Shown in pieces: positions 15,641 through 22,539 of a DNA stretch of 32,724 bases. Numbering within the stretch: the stretch's first letter is position 1; the number at the start of each line of letters is the position of its first letter. The translations under genes were made by a program, and so were the position numbers. The stretch covers positions 1 through 32,724 of the forward strand of contig JACCLH010000048.1 in assembly GCA_013425375.1 (NCBI GenBank), given 5' to 3'. The notes beneath the pieces are model-generated. The model was not told the DNA's origin, did not search any database, and saw only the letters and a list, made by a program, of their open reading frames with translations. This DNA comes from Microcaldota archaeon. GTDB lineage: Archaea > Micrarchaeota > Micrarchaeia > Anstonellales > Bilamarchaeaceae.

Positions 15641-16032
15641 CAGACAGCCCTGAACGCGCGGTTGCAGAAGCCGAATCCTGGCTTGCCTCCGCGAAGGACA
15701 AATTGGCGGTTGCCGAGACCGAGGATGCTGCGGCGAACGTCTGCTGCGCGCTTGCTATTCATGCCATCATAAGGGCGAATGATGCCATAGCCCTGAAATT
15801 TCTGCGTGTGAAGGCGACTCGCCACGATGACGCGCCGACCATGTTCTCCAAGCTTTTGGAGCAAGGGAAAATCAAGAGCGAAAATCGGCATTTCCTGCGG
15901 CTCCTCCAGAAGGCGATGATGGACAAAAGCGGCGCAGACTATGGGAAACGGGTTTTCAGCTATGAGACCGCGAGGCAGTATGTTGAAGATGCTGGGGGGT
16001 TTGTCGCTACGGTGAGAGCGCTGATTGGATAG
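15637..16032 (+). CDS. HEPN-like protein, putative toxin partner of the MNT protein
   Basis: A 131-residue, all-helical protein: ERAVAEAESWLASAKDKLAV (5-24), a second helix CCALAIHAIIRANDAIALKF (36-55), a third around MFSKLLEQGKI, and the end DYGKRVFSYETARQYVEDAG. This is the HEPN layout seen in proteins encoded beside minimal nucleotidyltransferases. HEPN toxins are often RNases with an Rx4-6H motif. The only fit is R57 to H63 (RVKATRH), which is not where the catalytic pair usually lies, so nuclease activity is uncertain. It overlaps the MNT gene by four bases (ATGA), so the two are made together. It lies directly before the tRNA-Leu gene and its integration scar. Confidence 0.75.
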   Translation: MTDSPERAVAEAESWLASAKDKLAVAETEDAAANVCCALAIHAIIRANDAIALKFLRVKATRHDDAPTMFSKLLEQGKIKSENRHFLRLLQKAMMDKSGADYGKRVFSYETARQYVEDAGGFVATVRALIG

Positions 16033-16105
16033 GATGCGGAAACCAAACGTTGCTATTTTTATCATTTGCCAGACACTGAGGTTATAGTCTCTCGGTTACT
16101 CTTTC

Positions 16106-16231
16106 GCAGGGGTGGCGGAGCGGTCAAACGCGCAGGACTTAAGATCCTGTGACTTAACGCATGACGGCGCAGATATATTGCGACGGAATGCGGGTCAAGT
16201 GTCTTCGAAGGTTCAAATCCTTCCCCCTGCA
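16106..16231 (+). tRNA. tRNA-Leu (anticodon UAA) with oversized variable region or intron
   Basis: The acceptor halves GCAGGGG (16106-16112) and CCCCTGC (16224-16230) pair fully, followed by discriminator A16231. The D arm has GCG/CGC. The anticodon stem is CAGGA/TCCTG around loop CTTAAGA, with anticodon TAA at 16140-16142. The T arm is GAAGG-TTCAAAT-CCTTC (16207-16223). Between the anticodon stem and the T arm are 57 bases, far more than a normal class II variable arm. They fold into one long hairpin: ACTTAAC/GTCAAGT with one mismatch (16152-16158/16194-16200), GCAT/ATGC, then CGCA/TGCG with a 7-base loop. This could be a very long variable arm or an intron within it. CCA is not encoded. Its 3' end is repeated at 17758-17772. 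Confidence 0.85.
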
Positions 16232-16233
16232 TT
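16219..16233. repeat. Attachment-site-like repeat, left copy, in tRNA-Leu 3' end
   Basis: ccttccccctgcatt spans the T-stem end, the acceptor 3' strand and the discriminator of tRNA-Leu, plus two bases beyond. It is identical to 17758-17772. Confidence 0.75.
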
Positions 16234-16242
16234 CAGATCTGT

Positions 16243-16329
16243 TCTGAGGTCGCACCTTTGTGATGACCTCAGACCAGGTCTCAAATCCTGCCTTAGCGCC
16301 TTCAGATCTGGTCTAAGTTTAGGCCAGAT
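16243..16329. repeat. Two hairpins just inside the left end of the island
   Basis: First, TCTGAGGTC (16243-16251) and GACCTCAGA (16265-16273) form a perfect 9-bp stem with a 13-base loop. Second, 16306-16329 is a near-perfect 24-base palindrome with ATCTGG and CCAGAT as outer arms, an 11-bp stem with one G-T pair. Short variants of cagatctg and cagacc recur between them. No coding potential is seen from 16234 to 16490 apart from a frame read through the tRNA. Confidence 0.65.
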
Positions 16330-16449
16330 GGGTCCGTCCGACCAAATTCTCATCTGAGGGCCAGAGGTTAAAAAGATAGGCCCGGAACCCGCCTTGTTTT
16401 TGAGTTCTTATGCCGGGCGTGTTTTTTCATTATGAACACAGAATAATGT

Positions 16450-16459
16450 GTTTAAAAAC
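16450..16459 (+). promoter_or_regulatory. TATA-like box of the ankyrin lipoprotein gene
   Basis: The sequence gtttaaaaac places initiation near 16480, leaving a leader of about 30 bases that contains the G-rich ribosome binding site GGGGGTGGGG (16499-16509) before the ATG at 16512. Confidence 0.45.
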
Positions 16460-16511
16460 ATGTGCCATCAAAACAAAACTATTGTAAGAAATGGTTTTTG
16501 GGGGTGGGGTT

Positions 16512-17456
16512 ATGGCGGTGGAAGCGAATCGGATTATTCATCCTAAATCAAAGTCTTTTTCTTCGCTAAAAAAGGCAGTTGCATTCGCTGCTCTTGGCAT
16601 GCAATTGCTCGCCAGCCCGATGATAACAGGCTGCGCAACTCCCAGCTTTAAAAATGCAGTGAAAACAGCGCTGGCCGAAAGGGTTGATGTGAATGCGCCG
16701 CTTTATGATGGCAAGATTAGTTATTTTGGCAAGACGATGCTGATCGGGGGCATCTGTGGGAATGAGCACTTTATGGATTCTGTTTTGGAGTATTCGGAGT
16801 ATATAGAAACAATAAATCTTCTAATTGCAAAAGGCGCTGATGTGAATGCGAAGGATGATGGTGGCACGACGGCGCTGATGTGTGCAGCTCAAAATGGCGA
16901 TGCAGTCGTTGCAAGGCTTCTCATTGCAAAAGGTGCTGATGTGAATGCAAGGAATATGTATGGCATGACACCGCTGATGTGGGCTGCCTATGAGAGCCAT
17001 AATAAGGAAACCGTGGAGCTTCTCATTGCAAAAGGGGCTGATGTGAATGCGACGGATTACCGGGGCGATACAGCGCTGATGGATGCTGCCTATTTTAGGT
17101 ATGATACAGGAATCGCAGAGATTCTCATTGCAAACGGCGCTGATGTGAATGCGAAGGATGATGATGGCACGACTGTGCTGATGAATGCTATTTGGAATTG
17201 GCGGAGTACTGACATTGCTGAAATACTGATTACAAAAGGCGCTGATGTGAATGCGAAGGATAATTATGGCAGGACGGCACTGATGTGTGCGGCTGGAGAT
17301 TTCAGGGAGCATGTGGAAAAAGTGAAGCTTCTGATTGCAAAAGGAGCGGACGTGAATGCGAAGGATGATGGTGGCACGACTGCACTGATGAATGCTTCGG
17401 GTGATTCTCATACGAAGACTGCTGAAATCCTGAGAAAGCACGGAGCGACGAAATAG
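16512..17456 (+). CDS. Ankyrin-repeat lipoprotein in the tRNA-Leu island
   Basis: A 314-residue protein. The N-terminus is basic (IIHPKSKSFSSLKKA), then a hydrophobic stretch VAFAALGMQLLASPM ends in the lipobox-like ITGC, so Cys41 would be the lipid-anchored first residue of the mature protein. About seven ankyrin repeats follow, nearly uniform (LLIAKGADVNAKDDGGTTAL). It would face outside the cell and bind a protein partner. An ATG at 16491 would add seven residues; I prefer 16512 because of the strong G-rich ribosome binding site before it. Its last ten residues (AEILRKHGAT plus K) match the end of the ankyrin protein at 7905. Codon use is AT-richer than in the flanks, which fits recent transfer with the island. 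Confidence 0.85.
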   Translation: MAVEANRIIHPKSKSFSSLKKAVAFAALGMQLLASPMITGCATPSFKNAVKTALAERVDVNAPLYDGKISYFGKTMLIGGICGNEHFMDSVLEYSEYIETINLLIAKGADVNAKDDGGTTALMCAAQNGDAVVARLLIAKGADVNARNMYGMTPLMWAAYESHNKETVELLIAKGADVNATDYRGDTALMDAAYFRYDTGIAEILIANGADVNAKDDDGTTVLMNAIWNWRSTDIAEILITKGADVNAKDNYGRTALMCAAGDFREHVEKVKLLIAKGADVNAKDDGGTTALMNASGDSHTKTAEILRKHGATK

Positions 17457-17526
17457 GAACATAATTCAGTAGTTCCGGAAAGATACGGTAGAGATACCCG
17501 CAGCAAACCACGAATCCCTAATCAGG

Positions 17527-17756
17527 CTTCAGACCTCATACCTGCTCTGAAGGATATTTGTAGTGGTAAATAGAAATAGTTTTTTCTAGAAATCGTTCCC
17601 CACTACAAAAACAAGCTATATGTCTACATTTCGGAAGAAAAAATATCTTGGGGACATATATCCGCAATCTCGCGTTTTCTGAAGATTAAACGCTCGGGTG
17701 TCACATCCCTCATCGTAACGTAAAATAATCGGTCAGACCTCTGATCTGCTCAGAGG
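17527..17756. repeat. Three inverted repeats at the right end of the island
   Basis: The 378 bases from 17457 to 17834 hold no convincing gene. They contain CTTCAGA/TCTGAAG (17527-17533, 17546-17552), a 10-bp pair TTTGTAGTGG/CCACTACAAA (17557-17566, 17600-17609) with a 33-base loop, and CCTCTGA/TCAGAGG (17738-17744, 17750-17756) ending one base before the right attachment-like repeat. The outermost one shares the CTCAGA/TCTGAG core with the hairpin at the left end. Confidence 0.65.
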
Positions 17757-17757
17757 C

Positions 17758-17772
17758 CCTTCCCCCTGCATT
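17758..17772. repeat. Attachment-site-like repeat, right copy
   Basis: ccttccccctgcatt is an exact copy of the tRNA-Leu 3' end at 16219-16233, here without any tRNA body before it. A T-run (17777-17782) follows. Confidence 0.75.
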
Positions 17773-17834
17773 ATCTTTTTTCAAAGTATCCTCGCTTTCT
17801 TCCCATGTTGTGAACGACGCTTCGTTCATGACAG

Positions 17835-18779
17835 TCAAAAAATCCTGGATTTTTTGCCATCGAAATATACCGTCTCCTCATACCGCATGCCGTAGTTCTT
17901 CAGGTAGAAAGCAGGCTCTATCGCCATCACGGTGCCGGCGAGCTTGTCTTCTGACTTCAGGCGGAGGCTGGGCAATTCATGTATGTCAAGCCCCACGCCA
18001 TGGCCAGGCGAATGTATCATCTTCGGGAAGCCTGCCCTGACCATGAGCCTCTCGCACGCATTCGCGACGTTTCGCCCGCTTTCCATCTCGTGGAGCGACT
18101 CTATGAGCGAGTAGCAGATATACTGCAGCTTCTCGTATTCCGCATGCTTTCTGCTGTCTCCGTCCCTGATGAAACATCTGGTGACGTCCGAGCAGTAGTG
18201 ATTGTACTTCACGCCATAGTCAACCATGACGAGCGAGCCGAGCTTCTTGTTTGTCGGTACTGAGTGCGGATACGAGGTGTTCTTGTCTGTGGAGATGATA
18301 GGCTCGAACGCCGGCTCCAGGCCGAGGTCCAGGGTGGCGATGAGTATCTGCTTCTTCAGGCCGAGCTCAGTCTGCGCTTTCTTGAAATCCAGCGAATCGA
18401 ATATCTGATGGGTGTATCTTGCGGCCTTCGCGATGTTCGCGACTTCATCCTTCCTCTTCACCATGCGCATTTTTAGGAGCTCGAGCGAGTGGTCCTTCAG
18501 CCTGCAATATCCTGAGAGCTTCTTGGCCATGCCCGCATTGAGCGAGTGGAAGTCTGCGAGGACGGTTTTGCGCCTGAGATACGGTGCGAGAGTCTTCAGC
18601 GCGTCTTCATACACCACGACATTTCCGCGGAAGCACGTCTTTGCGAGCGATTCGTTCATCTTCGGGACGAACAGCGTTTTCGCTTTGCCGCTGACGAGGA
18701 GGAAGCAGTGGTCCACATCGCAGCCGGAATGGTAGTAGAAGTTGGAATCGAGGTGTCCGCCGTTATAGAGCAGAAGCAT
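17835..18779 (-). CDS. M24-family metallopeptidase (Xaa-Pro dipeptidase-like)
   Basis: A 314-residue protein with the pita-bread fold. The five metal ligands can be placed: Asp187 (VMVDYG), Asp198 (CSDVTR), His260 (SPGHGVGLDIHELP), Glu288 (AIEPAF) and Glu301 (MRYEETVYF). The N-terminal 1-100 is a shortened creatinase-like domain (LLLYNGGHLDSNFYYHSG). The family removes residues before proline or splits X-Pro dipeptides; the exact substrate is not known. It ends soon after the last ligand, without the usual short tail, but the catalytic set is complete. A TATA-like gatttattaacc on the minus strand (18795-18806) lies about 22 bases before the ATG, so it is likely leaderless. It ends next to the right end of the tRNA-Leu island. 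Confidence 0.9.
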   Translation of the reverse strand: MLLLYNGGHLDSNFYYHSGCDVDHCFLLVSGKAKTLFVPKMNESLAKTCFRGNVVVYEDALKTLAPYLRRKTVLADFHSLNAGMAKKLSGYCRLKDHSLELLKMRMVKRKDEVANIAKAARYTHQIFDSLDFKKAQTELGLKKQILIATLDLGLEPAFEPIISTDKNTSYPHSVPTNKKLGSLVMVDYGVKYNHYCSDVTRCFIRDGDSRKHAEYEKLQYICYSLIESLHEMESGRNVANACERLMVRAGFPKMIHSPGHGVGLDIHELPSLRLKSEDKLAGTVMAIEPAFYLKNYGMRYEETVYFDGKKSRIF

Positions 18780-18877
18780 GAGACAGATGGGGAAACGGTT
18801 AATAAATCGCTTGCGGTCCAGGGCGAAACAAAAACAAAAACGTTTATTTATGCAGCGGGATAGCAGTAGCGGTGGTC

Positions 18878-19738
18878 ATGTTGAGAAACATCGCGGTTCT
18901 TGGGTTTTTGGTGGCGCTTCTTGCCTTCGGATGCCTTGGTATGGAACAGAGCTCGTCCAATACTGGGGACAGCAGGGCTTTGACTGATGCGTCCTATGCG
19001 CCGTCCGTGCCTTCCTACGACGCTGGCGGAGTGTCTGAAAGCCAGTATGTCACCAAGGAAGGCTCCATAACCCTGAAGGTTGCTGAAGGGACGCTCGAGT
19101 CGAAGTTCACAGAGATGAAAGACAAGCTCAGCGCCCAAGGGGCCGATATGAGCGACATCACCTACAACGAATACAGCGACCGTAAGCAGTACACGCTGAC
19201 GGTCAAGGTCGCACCGGCCAAATTCGAGAGCATCAGCGCCATGCTCCAGCAGCTCGGCGAGGTCAAGGACATGTCGGTGCAGCTGGAGGACGTCACCCAG
19301 CAGTACACTGACCTGGACACCAGGATAAAGAACCGCCAGATAGAGCTGGACAGGCTCTATGAGCTATATAACCAGAGCAGCAAGGTCAGCGACCTGCTCG
19401 ATGTGGAACGCGAGATAACCAGGGTGGAGACCGACCTTGAGATCCTCAAGCAGGAGAAGCAGTACCTGGTATCCAAGGTGGAGCGCTCCACCATAACGAT
19501 AACGGTCTATGAGGACAAGCCGGCCACCCAGCAGCTCACGCTGTCGCTGGAAGGTTTGGGGCAGATGTTCTTCGCAGCCATGGCGGCTGCAGTGACATTG
19601 GTCGTGCTTGCGGTGGGATTCCTGCTGCCATTCGCGATAGTGGTCGGCATCCTATGGCTGGTGTATAAGGCCTTCCGGGGAGACAAGAAAGCTAAACCTC
19701 GAGCGCCCGAACATTCCCGGATTCCACCTCAACCGTGA
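18878..19738 (+). CDS. DUF4349-type membrane lipoprotein
   Basis: A 286-residue protein. The N-terminus MLRNIAVLGFLVALLAFGCL is a lipoprotein signal with Cys19 at the cleavage site. An external domain follows (YVTKEGSITLKVAEGTLESK, with YTLTVKVAPAKFESISAML), then a long coiled coil (about 130-195, DLDTRIKNRQIELDRLYELY), the strand STITITVYE, and a C-terminal TM region (MFFAAMAAAVTLVVLAVGFL and on) with a basic tail. This is the layout of DUF4349 proteins, whose role is not known. The frame begins with GTG at 18872, but the ATG at 18878 is preferred; TTTATTTA at 18843-18850 gives TATA spacing to it. Its 3' end overlaps the convergent gene at 19692 by 47 bases. Confidence 0.85.
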   Translation: MLRNIAVLGFLVALLAFGCLGMEQSSSNTGDSRALTDASYAPSVPSYDAGGVSESQYVTKEGSITLKVAEGTLESKFTEMKDKLSAQGADMSDITYNEYSDRKQYTLTVKVAPAKFESISAMLQQLGEVKDMSVQLEDVTQQYTDLDTRIKNRQIELDRLYELYNQSSKVSDLLDVEREITRVETDLEILKQEKQYLVSKVERSTITITVYEDKPATQQLTLSLEGLGQMFFAAMAAAVTLVVLAVGFLLPFAIVVGILWLVYKAFRGDKKAKPRAPEHSRIPPQP

Positions 19739-20012
19739 GCTTGGCCGGCTTAGGCGATAGGGGGTAGACGAAATCCACGCTCTGCCCCTTCCTTATCCTT
19801 CTTCTTTCAAAGGTCACATCATCACCGTCCACGTTGGCGGTCACCGTGACCTTGTTCAGGTTGTGCTTGGCTGTGATTGTCAGGCAGGTATTGACGCCTT
19901 CCTTCCGTTTATCGTAGCTGAACGGATTCAGGTTGATGAAGAAGTATAAGACCAAAGCCAGGACAAGCAGTATGAGGGATCCTGCGCATGCTATGGGCAG
20001 AATGTCTTCCAT
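19692..20012 (-). CDS. Small single-TM protein with external beta domain
   Basis: A 106-residue protein: MEDILPIACAGSLILLVLAL begins one TM helix (about 7-27), then a beta-rich domain (CLTITAKHNLNKVTVTANVD, DFVYPLSPKPAKLTVEVESG) of Ig-like or fibronectin-like appearance. I do not recognise the family. A longer frame opens at 20105 but runs through the PIN gene. I chose the ATG at 20012 because it overlaps the PIN stop codon as TGATG, the coupling used elsewhere in this window. It is therefore expected to be made together with the PIN protein. Its end overlaps the convergent DUF4349 gene by 47 bases. Confidence 0.75.
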   Translation of the reverse strand: MEDILPIACAGSLILLVLALVLYFFINLNPFSYDKRKEGVNTCLTITAKHNLNKVTVTANVDGDDVTFERRRIRKGQSVDFVYPLSPKPAKLTVEVESGNVRALEV

Positions 20013-20401
20013 CAGACGACCCCCAGTTTGGACTTGGATTTCATGCTTATCACTTTTATGTCGATGGACCGTAGTTTCCTGCGGAGGGCGCTGTCGTTGG
20101 TGCACACTATGGCGCCGTGCTTCTCAGCATAGTCCACAATCCACTCATCAACATATCGGGTGCTCTTAATTATTTCTATCCTGCCCTTGTTTGCTTCCAC
20201 GAGTTTCATGGCGAGCCGCGCCGCCATGCCATCCTTGCCTATCATCTTCCCGAGCTTCCTGAGCTCGTCCATGGTCTTGGAGGATATGACATAATGGTGG
20301 CTGTATTCCAGCAGGTAGTCCAGCTCCCGGAGTATGTCTATCTTGAACTGGAACGGGATGAGCAGGAAATTGGTGTCCAATATCACCGGACGGGAGGGCA
20401 T
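20012..20401 (-). CDS. PIN-domain ribonuclease-like protein (Fcf1/Utp23 type)
   Basis: A 129-residue single PIN domain. Acidic residues of the metal site can be seen: Asp9 (VILDTNFLL), Glu46 (MDELRKL), Asp85/Asp90 (VDEWIVDYA) and Asp103 (CTNDSALRRKL). The opening ILDTNFLLIPFQFKIDI resembles the archaeal Fcf1-like PIN proteins, linked in eukaryotes to 18S rRNA processing; VapC toxins share the fold, but no antitoxin gene lies beside it. The ATG at 20401 is about 27 bases from a minus-strand TATA (rc of caatataaagg, 20423-20433), so it seems leaderless. The downstream small membrane protein overlaps its stop. Confidence 0.85.
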   Translation of the reverse strand: MPSRPVILDTNFLLIPFQFKIDILRELDYLLEYSHHYVISSKTMDELRKLGKMIGKDGMAARLAMKLVEANKGRIEIIKSTRYVDEWIVDYAEKHGAIVCTNDSALRRKLRSIDIKVISMKSKSKLGVV

Positions 20402-20422
20402 GGGCTATTAGGGGCGCCTTAC

Positions 20423-20466
20423 CAATATAAAGGTTATCAGCCTGAGCCGCGGCTCTTTTTTAAATT
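20423..20466. promoter_or_regulatory. Two back-to-back TATA boxes for PIN and dephospho-CoA kinase genes
   Basis: Unlike the single-box divergent pairs, this 84-base gap holds two A/T cores: caatataaagg (20423-20433), read on the minus strand for the ATG at 20401, and tttttaaattt (20456-20466), read on the plus strand for the ATG at 20486. Each is about 25-28 bases from its start. Confidence 0.5.
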
Positions 20467-20485
20467 TCCCTTATTATCACCACAT

Positions 20486-20980
20486 ATGCTAATCCCTCCA
20501 CCCATAAGGAAGCAACTCAAAAAGCCTCTGGGACGGCTCCATACGGGCTTCAGCGCCCTGAAAGGCCTCCGTCCGGGGCAGCGTATCATATCTGTAGGGG
20601 ACATCTGCACGCTCGGTCTCCTTGCCGCAGGCATACGGCCTCACCTGGCAGTATTCGATCATCGCTTCATGAGGAGGAAGCTCAGCAAAGCCCGCACCAG
20701 GAAGCTGGCCGCATGTTTCAGGCGTCCGAAGAGGTATGAGAATCCTGCCGGAACGCTATCCGAAGCTATAGTGAAGGATGCGAAAAAACTCATCGTGAAG
20801 GGCGGTGCGGTCCTCATAGATGGCGAAGAGGACTTGACTGCCCTGGCATTCATAAGGAGCGCAGGGGCCAGGGACCTGGTAGTCTATGGCCAGCCCCATA
20901 AGGGGATTGTTCTGGTAAGGTCTGATGAAAGGATAAAGAAGAAGATAGATAACTGGCTTTCAGCAGCCAGGAATTATTGA
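20486..20980 (+). CDS. GTP-dependent dephospho-CoA kinase (DUF359)
   Basis: A 164-residue protein matching the archaeal DUF359 family: a short basic lead (RKQLKKPLGRLH), the motif VGDICTLGLLAAGIRPHLAV (37-56) followed by FDHR with Asp58, and later IDGEEDLTALAF near 120. These enzymes phosphorylate dephospho-CoA with GTP in the last step of CoA synthesis and replace the bacterial CoaE type in archaea. The length is normal. The open frame reaches back to 20117 but that part is antisense to the PIN gene; the ATG at 20486 has TATA spacing. Its 3' end overlaps the convergent PRC-barrel gene by 7 bases. Confidence 0.85.
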   Translation: MLIPPPIRKQLKKPLGRLHTGFSALKGLRPGQRIISVGDICTLGLLAAGIRPHLAVFDHRFMRRKLSKARTRKLAACFRRPKRYENPAGTLSEAIVKDAKKLIVKGGAVLIDGEEDLTALAFIRSAGARDLVVYGQPHKGIVLVRSDERIKKKIDNWLSAARNY

Positions 20981-21231
20981 CCGTGGCCAGGTATGCTCGG
21001 GCCCTTTGTCACAACGATTACGTCCTCAACCGACTTCACGTTCTTGTAGAGGATGCTCTTCTCGCGGAGAGCCTTCTTGGCGTCATCCTTGCCTATCGGG
21101 AGGGCTTCAAGAAGCACCCTTGACACTTCGCCGCTTTCCAGATCAACGATGAAGTCCTGAGCATTGCCGATGAACTTCCCGGAGTCCGTGAAGATGTCCA
21201 TGCCATATAGTCTCGAAAGCTTTGTGCTCAT
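20974..21231 (-). CDS. PRC-barrel domain protein
   Basis: An 85-residue protein. MSTKLSRLYGMDIFTDSGKF, then IGNAQDFIVDLESGEVSRVL is the standard PRC-barrel pattern (a six-strand barrel with a conserved G-x(5)-D turn). Archaeal stand-alone versions are often linked to RNA metabolism or cell division; CdpB-type proteins are one example. I cannot say which applies. An ATG at 21249 would add six residues; the ATG at 21231 is chosen because GGTGAT, complementary to the 16S rRNA end, lies three bases before it. It is divergent from the DUF2085 gene, with an A/T core (gattaaaaaacc, 21262-21273) between them. Confidence 0.85.
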   Translation of the reverse strand: MSTKLSRLYGMDIFTDSGKFIGNAQDFIVDLESGEVSRVLLEALPIGKDDAKKALREKSILYKNVKSVEDVIVVTKGPSIPGHGQ

Positions 21232-21296
21232 CAGATCACCTATAGGCATTAATCTCTGAATTGATTAAAAAACCTTTCCCTTACCTACATACGACG

Positions 21297-21905
21297 ATGA
21301 AAATCGAGCATTTGGTGTATGCGGCATATGTCGGCTTCTTCCTGGTCACGATGGCAGTCATTCTGGCAGTACCTTTACTGGCGTTCCAGCATGATATGGG
21401 CACGGTCTATGATGCTTTCGGCTACACCTGCCACCAGAAAATGTCGCGTTCGCTCTGCGTTTTCAGCGACGGCGCGGGATACTGGATAGCAGACTGCCGG
21501 CAACAGAACGGCGTATTCCTCAGCGCTGCCATGGACCGCATGACAGTGGAGGTCCAGACAGACACTGCATTGGGCTACAAGATGCCTGTATGCTCCAGGG
21601 ATTTCGGGCTGTATGGGGCGATGCTGCTGGGCGCACTCGTCTATCCGTTCCTACGCAAGATAGAGGACAAGGATATATACCCGGCGATATGGCTCCTGGT
21701 CGCGATAGCGCCGCTGGCCCTTGATGGCGGCATCCAGCTCGTTTCTGAGATCGGGCTGCTGCCATTCGTCTATGAGAGCAGCAACTTCCTGCGATTACTG
21801 ACCGGTGCCATAGCCGGCATCGCAGCCTCGTTCTATGCCATACCGCTGCTCATGAACATGTTCGGCACCAGCGGCGGGAAGAAGGAGAAAGAGAAGAAAA
21901 AGTAG
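21297..21905 (+). CDS. DUF2085 membrane protein
   Basis: A 202-residue protein with about four TM helices: HLVYAAYVGFFLVTMAVILA at the start, then GLYGAMLLGALVYPFL, AIWLLVAIAPLALDGGIQLV, and LLTGAIAGIAASFYAIPLLM. Between the first and second helices it has the family Cys motifs CHQ and CSRDFGLYGA, which suggest a metal or disulfide site on the outer face. The function of DUF2085 is not known. A basic tail (SGGKKEKEKKK) ends it. The open frame begins at 21261, inside the promoter; the ATG at 21297 lies about 28 bases after gattaaaaaacc and fits a leaderless start. Confidence 0.85.
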   Translation: MKIEHLVYAAYVGFFLVTMAVILAVPLLAFQHDMGTVYDAFGYTCHQKMSRSLCVFSDGAGYWIADCRQQNGVFLSAAMDRMTVEVQTDTALGYKMPVCSRDFGLYGAMLLGALVYPFLRKIEDKDIYPAIWLLVAIAPLALDGGIQLVSEIGLLPFVYESSNFLRLLTGAIAGIAASFYAIPLLMNMFGTSGGKKEKEKKK

Positions 21906-21919
21906 CAGGCGGACCGCGT

Positions 21920-22519
21920 TCAGCGCAAGATGGATGACAGGAGCCCGTATGCCTTGGCGCTGTCCGCTCCCCTCACCACGAGAAGCGTGTCTGTATAGCA
22001 GGATATGAACTCCACCACGTTCACGCCTTCCGAGGAGAGCGCACCGAGGATATAGGATATCACTCCCGGCACCTCCTCCAGCTCTTCAGGGCTTTCTATT
22101 GTTATGAGGTTCAGGTTCTCCTCGCGCTTCCACAGCGCCTTGGGCGGCAGCTTCTCCAGGTCCCGCTGCTCGACGATATAAGTCACGTGCTGCCCGGATT
22201 TGACGCGGGACAACGGCCGGATCCCCTCCAGCTCCCTCTTCGCTATGATGACAGCGACCTTGGTCTTAAGCGCCATCGAGCTCTTTTTCAGGATCCTCAG
22301 GATTCTCGCCTCGAGATCCGAGTCGAGCTGCTCCATCCTCGTGCCGAGCCGGATAAGCGCCATCTTCACCGCATTCTGCTTCTTCGTGCTGCCGAAAGCC
22401 TCGATGGATATCTTCCTCGCCAGTGCCGAGTGGTTCACCACGCCCTCCCTGAGGACTTCCTGGAGAAAGGGCCTCTGCTTCACATAAAGCCATACCAGCT
22501 GAGAGATATTCTCCTTCAC
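21920..22519 (-). CDS. Helix-turn-helix protein with C-terminal ACT domain
   Basis: A 199-residue cytoplasmic protein. The N-terminal 1-110 is helical, with VVNHSALARKISIEAFGSTK (28-47) resembling a helix-turn-helix and LIRLGTRMEQLDSDLEARIL extending it. Residues 135-199 form an ACT domain (NLITIESPEELEEVPGVISY, ILGALSSEGVNVVEFISC), the fold that binds amino acids in aspartokinase and other regulators. It may be a transcription factor that senses an amino acid. The start codon is GTG at 22519, supported by GGGGGAGTGAT just upstream. It is divergent from the acetylglutamate synthase/kinase fusion, with paired repeats between them, so control of that gene is plausible; this is inference. Confidence 0.8.
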   Translation of the reverse strand: MKENISQLVWLYVKQRPFLQEVLREGVVNHSALARKISIEAFGSTKKQNAVKMALIRLGTRMEQLDSDLEARILRILKKSSMALKTKVAVIIAKRELEGIRPLSRVKSGQHVTYIVEQRDLEKLPPKALWKREENLNLITIESPEELEEVPGVISYILGALSSEGVNVVEFISCYTDTLLVVRGADSAKAYGLLSSILR

Positions 22520-22539
22520 ATCACTCCCCCCTAAGTTCC

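Larger units (their letters stand above)
16219..17772. mobile_element. Small integrated island at the tRNA-Leu 3' end
   Basis: The last 13 bases of tRNA-Leu plus two following bases (ccttccccctgcatt, 16219-16233) recur exactly at 17758-17772. The 1.5 kb between them is visibly AT-richer than its neighbours and holds one gene, the ankyrin lipoprotein, with hairpin-rich DNA at both ends. This is the usual mark of integrase-mediated insertion in a tRNA gene. No integrase is present, so it would be a reduced element or remnant, or one mobilised in trans. Confidence 0.7.

Noticed and set aside
16112-16357. Open frame of 81 codons across the tRNA-Leu gene
   Set aside because: It is read through the tRNA and the hairpins behind it, with no family resemblance; the tRNA explains the sequence.
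16820-17400. Regular repeats that could suggest a CRISPR array
   Set aside because: They are in-frame ankyrin units of about 100 bases with conserved protein sequence and no unique spacers.
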